Assembly (NCBI GenBank): GCA_021151805.1
Contig: JAGKWN010000046.1
Location: 1-40,132, forward strand
Direction: 5' to 3'
DNA length: 40,132 bases
Source of the DNA: Cytophagaceae bacterium
GTDB lineage: Bacteria; Bacteroidota; Bacteroidia; Cytophagales; Cytophagaceae
Positions 35,404-40,132 of this stretch are shown here, piece by piece. The notes below the pieces were generated by a model. That model was not told where the DNA came from, searched no databases, and worked only from the letters and a program-made list of their open reading frames with translations. The position numbers and the translations under genes were made by a program. Each line of letters begins with the position of its first letter. Within the stretch, counting starts at the first letter, position 1.

Positions 35404-36753
35404 ATGGAATTACAGGCATTAACAGCCATCAGTCCGATTGATGGCAGATATAGAAATCAGGTTGCATCATTAGCACCTTACCTTTCTGAATTTGGATTAA
35501 TTCACTATCGTGTTAAAATCGAGATTGAATACTTTATTGCTTTGTGCGAAAAACCTGTGCCTCAGCTAAAAGATTTCGATAAATCTATTTATGCAGATCT
35601 TCGCGCTATTTATCTTGAATTTAGCCTGGAAGATGCGCAGCGCATCAAAGACATTGAAAAGGTTACCAACCACGATGTTAAAGCTGTTGAATATTTCATC
35701 AAAGAAAAATTAAAGAAATATGATCTTGGGAATTATCTGGAGTTTATACACTTCGGATTAACGTCTCAGGATATTAATAATACTTCCATTCCATTGTTGC
35801 TGAAAGATGTATTGAACAATTGCATCTATCCTGAATTATCAGCATCTATTAAGCAAATAGAAGCGCTAGCAAAAAGCTGGGAAGCAATTCCTATGCTGGC
35901 TAAAACACACGGCCAGCCGGCATCTCCTACCCGCTTGGGTAAAGAGTTCATGGTATTCGTAGAACGGCTGATCAACCAGATCAGTCTGCTGCACCAGGTT
36001 CCATACAGTGCAAAATTTGGTGGCGCTACGGGTAACTTCAATGCGCACAATGTTGCCTATCCGGATATTAACTGGATTGAATTTGGCAATAACTTTGTCA
36101 ATACAACGCTCGGCCTGTCCAGAAATCAATACACAACACAGATTGAGCATTACGATAACTTAGCTGCCTTATTTGATTCACTGAAACGCATCTCAACCAT
36201 CCTGATTGATTTTGATCGTGATGTGTGGCAGTATGTTTCTATGAATTATTTCAAACAGAAAGTTAAAAAAGATGAAGTAGGTTCTTCTGCGATGCCGCAT
36301 AAAGTGAACCCGATCGACTTTGAAAATAGTGAAGGAAACTTAGGTGTGGCAATTGCGCTCTTCGAACACTTCTCTACAAAACTTCCGATCTCAAGATTAC
36401 AAAGAGACCTTACGGATTCAACGGTGCTTCGTAATATTGGTGTACCATTAGGACATTTCCTGATTGCCTTGAAATCCTTACAGAAAGGTTTGTCAAAACT
36501 GGAATTGAATGTTGAAGCCATCAATGCAGACCTGGAAGACAACTGGGCTGTTATTGCTGAAGCGATACAAACAATACTTCGCAGAGAGAATTATCCAAAT
36601 CCATACGAAGCATTAAAAGATCTTACCCGTAACGGAGGGAAAATCACAAAAGATACGCTTCAAACATTTATCAATGGTTTGAATGTTTCTGAAGAAATTA
36701 AAGCAGAACTTAGAAAACTAAGTCCTCATAATTATACAGGTATTCAATTTTAA
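35404..36753 (+). CDS. purB: Adenylosuccinate lyase
   Basis: Catalyses two steps of purine synthesis, releasing fumarate from SAICAR and from adenylosuccinate. The 449-residue protein (start at MELQALTAISPIDGRY) belongs to the Escherichia coli-type PurB group. It has LTSQDINNT for the substrate, KTHGQPASPTRLGKE with a catalytic His, and the fumarase-superfamily signature GSSAMPHKVNPIDFENSEGN, whose flexible loop bears the catalytic Ser. Complete. The ATG at 35404 is chosen because it gives the family's normal N terminus and lies after the promoter box. The methyltransferase gene follows by six bases. Confidence 0.97.
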   Translation: MELQALTAISPIDGRYRNQVASLAPYLSEFGLIHYRVKIEIEYFIALCEKPVPQLKDFDKSIYADLRAIYLEFSLEDAQRIKDIEKVTNHDVKAVEYFIKEKLKKYDLGNYLEFIHFGLTSQDINNTSIPLLLKDVLNNCIYPELSASIKQIEALAKSWEAIPMLAKTHGQPASPTRLGKEFMVFVERLINQISLLHQVPYSAKFGGATGNFNAHNVAYPDINWIEFGNNFVNTTLGLSRNQYTTQIEHYDNLAALFDSLKRISTILIDFDRDVWQYVSMNYFKQKVKKDEVGSSAMPHKVNPIDFENSEGNLGVAIALFEHFSTKLPISRLQRDLTDSTVLRNIGVPLGHFLIALKSLQKGLSKLELNVEAINADLEDNWAVIAEAIQTILRRENYPNPYEALKDLTRNGGKITKDTLQTFINGLNVSEEIKAELRKLSPHNYTGIQF

Positions 36754-36759
36754 TTTGAA

Positions 36760-37530
36760 ATGAAAGAGATTATTCGTTTCGCTATCCGCAAGGTGCCGCG
36801 CAAATATTTGCAGATTGTAAGTCCGGTTGCCATGAAAGCAATGAAGCTTATCTATCGTGGCAATGCAGTCGAGTGCCCTGTGTGTAATAGCACGTTTTCA
36901 AAAATGCTTCCATACGGACGTATTGTAAGCAGAGAAAATGCCTTATGTCCGGAATGCCTTTCTTTAGAGCGTCACAGATTAATGTGGCTGTTTTTGAAAA
37001 ACAAAACAGATTTCTTTACTGCAAATATTAAACTGCTGCATGTAGCTCCGGAGCATTGTTTTATCGACCGTTTTGAAAAACTACCAAACCTGGATTACAT
37101 AACTGCAGATATTGAATCACCTCTTGCAAAAGTTAAAATGGATGTTCATGCCATTCCATTTGAAGCCAATACATTTGATGTAGTATTCTGTAATCACGTT
37201 TTAGAACATGTAGATAACGATATCAAAGCAATGCAGGAAATGCTGCGTGTATTGAAACCTGGTGGCTGGGCAATATTGCAAAGTCCTATTGATCCGACTA
37301 GACAGGTAACTTTTGAAGATCCTACGATTACGGATCCGGCAGAAAGAGAACGCGTGCACGGACAGGATGACCATATGCGTACATATGGATTGGATTATGG
37401 TGATAGAATCCGTTCTTCCGGATTTTTAGTTACTGAGAGTATGTATGTAAAAGAAATTGCTCCTGATCTGATTAAGAGATATTGTCTACCTGGGAATGAA
37501 GTAATTTATTATTGTCACAAAGCCAAATAA
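36760..37530 (+). CDS. Class I SAM-dependent methyltransferase with N-terminal zinc ribbon
   Basis: A 256-residue protein. CPVC (C39, C42) and CPEC (C63, C66) form a four-cysteine metal site in the N-terminal third. The methyltransferase domain follows: HVAPEHCF, ITADIESP for the SAM-binding acid, FCNHVLEHVDND as the motif after strand 4, and LRVLKPGGWAIL. This is the Methyltransf_11 plan. The segment EDPTITDPAERERVHGQDDHMRTYG is typical of a Bacteroidota subgroup whose substrate I do not know; small-molecule, glycan or rRNA methylation are all open. It is cotranscribed with purB (six-base gap) and ends before a strong terminator. Confidence 0.88.
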   Translation: MKEIIRFAIRKVPRKYLQIVSPVAMKAMKLIYRGNAVECPVCNSTFSKMLPYGRIVSRENALCPECLSLERHRLMWLFLKNKTDFFTANIKLLHVAPEHCFIDRFEKLPNLDYITADIESPLAKVKMDVHAIPFEANTFDVVFCNHVLEHVDNDIKAMQEMLRVLKPGGWAILQSPIDPTRQVTFEDPTITDPAERERVHGQDDHMRTYGLDYGDRIRSSGFLVTESMYVKEIAPDLIKRYCLPGNEVIYYCHKAK

Positions 37531-37541
37531 GTGTATAGGCC

Positions 37542-37553
37542 AGAGTGTAAAGT
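37542..37553 (-). repeat. Short repeat ACTTTACACTCT, inverted copy
   Basis: On the minus strand this equals 21460-21471. It sits 12 bases after the methyltransferase stop codon. Confidence 0.4.
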
Positions 37554-37580
37554 ATAACTGTCCTTTACGTTGATATTTGA

Positions 37581-37629
37581 TTACAAAAAAAAACAGCAGC
37601 TCTTATAAGGCTGCTGTTTTTTTTTGTAA
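37581..37629. terminator. Bidirectional terminator between converging genes
   Basis: Perfect twenty-base arms (37581-37600 and 37610-37629) with nine A on one side, nine T on the other and a CAGCAGC/GCTGCTG core. It ends both the purB operon and the OmpA-family gene. Confidence 0.92.
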
Positions 37630-37667
37630 TGAGTTATAATTGAGAAATACTTGCATTTTTGCTACAA

Positions 37668-39587
37668 TCAATTCTCAATAATTTTAATTTCAGTTCTTCT
37701 GTTTAATTGTTTGTTCTCTGGCGTATCATTTGGTACTACAGGTTTATCTTCTCCATGACCAATATAAATGATTCTGTCTGCAGAAATTCCTTTAGCGATC
37801 AGATAATCTTTTACCGCATGAGCTCTTGCATCAGACAAAGTTCGGTTTGCCTGTGGGTCTCCATCACTATCTGTATGTCCGGCCACTTCAATTTTTATTT
37901 TTGGATTTTTGCTTAAGATATCAAAAAGTTTATCCAGCTCTGTTTCAGATTCTTTACGTAGTGTGGCTTTATTTACATCAAAGAATACGTTATTTAAAAC
38001 AATCGTTGTTCCGATATCAATTTTATCCAGACAGATTACATCATCGATCTCCTTATAGCTATCCAGTTTAGGTATATCAATGTTTTTGGAGTAAAACAAA
38101 TATCCTTTTGCTTCAACATTGATTGCATAGTTTTTACCCGCAGGGAGTGTTACAATGTACTTACCTGTAGAGCTGTTTGATGTATATTTCCCAAGTGATT
38201 TACCGGATTCAATATCCGTCACATTGATATTCGCCTGGATAAATTCTTTTGTCTTACAATCGGATATCGTTCCTTTCAACAAAACCAGTGCGGCTTTGGC
38301 TTCCGGACGTTCAAGCATATATAAATCTTTATCACCCAACCCGTCTTCACGTGCGGATGAGAAGTAAGCACGCTTATTATCGGCCGACCAAACAAAGTAA
38401 ATCTCATCTCCTACGGTATTGATTGGATAACCTAAGTTTTCAGGTGTTGATTTTACTGTAATAGGTGATACAGACAAATCTATCGTTGCCTGTAAAATAT
38501 CAAAGCCGCCCATAGATGTATGTGCCTGTGAACTGAAATAAAATGTTTTATTATCAGCATGCAGGTAAGGTGAAAACTCATCTTCTTTGGTATTGATACC
38601 TGGCCCCATGTTTACGGGCATTCCCCAGGTTCCGTCTACATTTTTCTTTGACCAGTAAATATCTGTACCACCAAAACCACCTTTTTTATTGGATACAAAA
38701 AACAGATAATTTCCATCGGCAGAGAAATTGCCGCATGCTTCCCAGGCATCTGTATTAATGGATTTACCAAAGGAAACAGGCTTGCTCCAGGTGGTTCCGG
38801 ATAAAGTGCTGTAATATAAATCTCCGCCACCATCAGCTTTGTAAACGATCATGGTTTGTCCTTCAGAAGAAAGTCCTACACAGGCATCATGACTTGCCGT
38901 ATTGATTGTCTGGTCAATTTGAATGCTGTTGCCCCAGGTATTATTAGAATTTTTATTCGACATATATATGTCTTCAAAATAATGACCATCCATTTCGGAA
39001 ATCAAACCACCTGTGGAGTTTGCTCTTCTCGAAGTATATATAATGGTAGATTCATCGACACTGATAGCCGGATTGTAATCGGGATATTTGGAGTTAACCG
39101 TACTACCCAGATTTGAAATTGTCATTTTTACGGGCTTTGCCATTAGGTTCTGCGCATTCGTGCAGTAAGCCAAATATTTGTCGGTTTGAGCAAGCAGTTC
39201 TTTATCCGATGTACGTAGCGTTGATCGAAATGCCTGCAGACTGCTGATGGCTTCGGGAATGTTGCTGTTTGCATGGTAAGCGATCCCCAGGTAATAATCA
39301 AACATTGGATCTTTAATTGTTCCCTTTGCTACTAACAAATACTTTAATGCACTATCATAACTGTAGGTATTGATATAACACAAGGCGATCGAATAATTTA
39401 TACCCGGATCGTTTGGAGCAAACTTATAGGCTGCCTGATATTGTTCGAGAGATTTTATATACTCAGCCTGGTCGTAATACAACTTAGCTTCTTCCAGATA
39501 ATTTCTTGCTTCTTTAGGGATATTCTGAGCGCAAAGAGTTCCATTCAGAAATAGCAGCGCGATGGAAATAATAAAATACTTATGCAT
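37668..39587 (-). CDS. TPR-PD40-CRD-OmpA protein, PorE-like
   Basis: A 639-residue exported protein. After a signal peptide (cut near LCA/QN, about residue 21) come TPR helices (about 25-150), a beta-propeller of PD40/WD40-like repeats (about 165-430; DEFSPYLHADNKTFYFSS, GFGGTDIYWS), a carboxypeptidase-regulatory-like domain (about 440-515; LKGTISDCKTKEFI, GKYIVTLPAGKNY) and an OmpA peptidoglycan-binding domain (about 527-639; GHTDSDGD, RTLSDARAHAV). This order is that of PorE of Porphyromonas gingivalis, an OmpA-like T9SS-associated protein. Unlike PorE I see no clear lipobox. The PorE function is inferred from architecture; Bacteroidota carry many paralogues of this plan. It ends at a shared bidirectional terminator. 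Confidence 0.88.
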   Translation of the reverse strand: MHKYFIISIALLFLNGTLCAQNIPKEARNYLEEAKLYYDQAEYIKSLEQYQAAYKFAPNDPGINYSIALCYINTYSYDSALKYLLVAKGTIKDPMFDYYLGIAYHANSNIPEAISSLQAFRSTLRTSDKELLAQTDKYLAYCTNAQNLMAKPVKMTISNLGSTVNSKYPDYNPAISVDESTIIYTSRRANSTGGLISEMDGHYFEDIYMSNKNSNNTWGNSIQIDQTINTASHDACVGLSSEGQTMIVYKADGGGDLYYSTLSGTTWSKPVSFGKSINTDAWEACGNFSADGNYLFFVSNKKGGFGGTDIYWSKKNVDGTWGMPVNMGPGINTKEDEFSPYLHADNKTFYFSSQAHTSMGGFDILQATIDLSVSPITVKSTPENLGYPINTVGDEIYFVWSADNKRAYFSSAREDGLGDKDLYMLERPEAKAALVLLKGTISDCKTKEFIQANINVTDIESGKSLGKYTSNSSTGKYIVTLPAGKNYAINVEAKGYLFYSKNIDIPKLDSYKEIDDVICLDKIDIGTTIVLNNVFFDVNKATLRKESETELDKLFDILSKNPKIKIEVAGHTDSDGDPQANRTLSDARAHAVKDYLIAKGISADRIIYIGHGEDKPVVPNDTPENKQLNRRTEIKIIEN

Positions 39588-39652
39588 ACCTTTTAATTGC
39601 TAAGAAAAACTAATTATGCTATTTTGCGTACAGTTACAAAACGAATTAGTTC

Positions 39653-39931
39653 ATGAAAAGGTTATTAATTACCGTACTTGTGTTAACATCTTTATTCTCC
39701 TGTTTGGGGAAAAAGCAGTATTACATGAGTAAACGTGAAAAATCCACTCAAAAAGGTTTTAATGCAAACCAGGCGAATAAGATTGTAAACGAGAATCAGA
39801 AAAATAAAGCTGCCAATCAGAAAAGTTCAGAAAAGAACCGTCAGCAAATTAATAAAGCAGCAGAAGAAAAAAGTAAGAATAGTAAAAACTCTAAAAAGCC
39901 AAGTGGTGAATTTAAGTTTTACTTCCATTGA
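39653..39931 (+). CDS. Small basic lipoprotein
   Basis: A 92-residue product with a lipoprotein signal peptide and lipobox LFSC (Cys17). The mature part is low-complexity, rich in Lys, Asn, Gln and Ser (ANQANKIVNENQKNK, EEKSKNSKNSKK), and ends with the hydrophobic GEFKFYFH. I do not recognise a family. Support for a real gene is the clean signal peptide, an ordinary start, its own terminator 27 bases downstream and the absence of overlap. It is divergent from the OmpA-family gene with a 65-base gap. A TATTTTG box (one base short of consensus) lies in that gap. Confidence 0.7.
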   Translation: MKRLLITVLVLTSLFSCLGKKQYYMSKREKSTQKGFNANQANKIVNENQKNKAANQKSSEKNRQQINKAAEEKSKNSKNSKKPSGEFKFYFH

Positions 39932-39957
39932 TTTTCATCTTATTTTTAATAAACAAT

Positions 39958-39989
39958 AAAAACTCCCGTTTATTCAACGGGAGTTTTTT
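39958..39989 (+). terminator. Rho-independent terminator after the small lipoprotein gene
   Basis: Thirteen-base perfect arms (39958-39970 and 39976-39988; CTCCCG/CGGGAG core) around TATTC, followed by a T run. The remaining bases to the window end hold nothing I can identify. Confidence 0.88.
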
Positions 39990-40132
39990 ATTTATGAGCT
40001 GTTGTTAATAAATTTTTTCATTAAAAAACACTTTCACTCTCTAGTGCCAGAACAATTCATTTCTTGATTTTTTTCTTTATTTGAAATGCTATGTTTTTGT
40101 TAGTCAGAACGAAATTAAAAATATTGTACAAG

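Noticed and set aside
1..40132. CRISPR arrays, insertion sequences, prophage, toxin-antitoxin or defence islands
   Set aside because: No regularly spaced repeats, transposase, integrase or phage structural genes were seen; nearly all genes are recognisable housekeeping or envelope genes.

Overview
The window is an AT-rich, gene-dense chromosomal segment of a Bacteroidota bacterium, most likely a Cytophagales member close to Cytophaga hutchinsonii. The species is an inference from recalled gene content, not from a search. The phylum rests on PorU/PorV-type type IX secretion (T9SS) genes, a surface protein with a T9SS C-terminal sorting domain, a PorE-like OmpA protein, a type III glutamine synthetase, promoter -7 boxes of the form TAnnTTTG, and the lack of strong Shine-Dalgarno sites. 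I see no phage, insertion sequence, CRISPR array or complete RNA gene, and no gene-free stretch exceeds 300 bases.

Layout. 1-224: a tRNA 3'-end-like fragment and a terminator. 225-3660 (-): two unrelated glutamine synthetases in tandem, GSII then GSIII. 3897-7102 (+): an LtaS-like membrane sulfatase-fold protein that probably starts at a CTG upstream of its first ATG, then the tRNA methylthiotransferase MtaB with a hairpin in its leader. 7280-11718 (+): a large modular surface protein with a signal peptide at one end and a T9SS sorting domain at the other, split by a frameshift at about 9868-9907. 11779-14282 (-): a eukaryote-type (GT3) glycogen synthase preceded by a PPP-family phosphatase in one probable operon. 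14389-16792 (-): argS followed by a lipoprotein glutathione peroxidase, divergent from an arginine decarboxylase (17028-18419, +). 18564-25478: a GmhB-like HAD phosphatase, protoporphyrinogen oxidase, a polyprenol-phosphate sugar transferase, a LolC/E-type permease, a NamZ-like muramidase lipoprotein, fmt and folA.

25617-31782 (-): porV-porU, a T9SS attachment-complex pair, with PorU unusually long. 31900-35262: a helical lipoprotein, an M3 oligoendopeptidase and a ferredoxin-reductase-like flavoprotein. 35404-37530 (+): purB and a zinc-ribbon methyltransferase. 37668-39587 (-): a TPR/PD40/CRD/OmpA protein with PorE architecture. 39653-39931 (+): a small basic lipoprotein.

Most of the content is housekeeping. 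Cell-surface themes recur: T9SS sortase and shuttle, a T9SS cargo, a PorE-like anchor, peptidoglycan turnover and lipoproteins. The items most worth a second look are the split T9SS cargo gene, the phosphatase/GT3 glycogen synthase pair with a perfect inverted repeat upstream, the GSII/GSIII tandem, the non-ATG start of the LtaS-like gene, and short intergenic repeats that run into the 3' ends of genes. I did not find a clearly undescribed multi-gene system.
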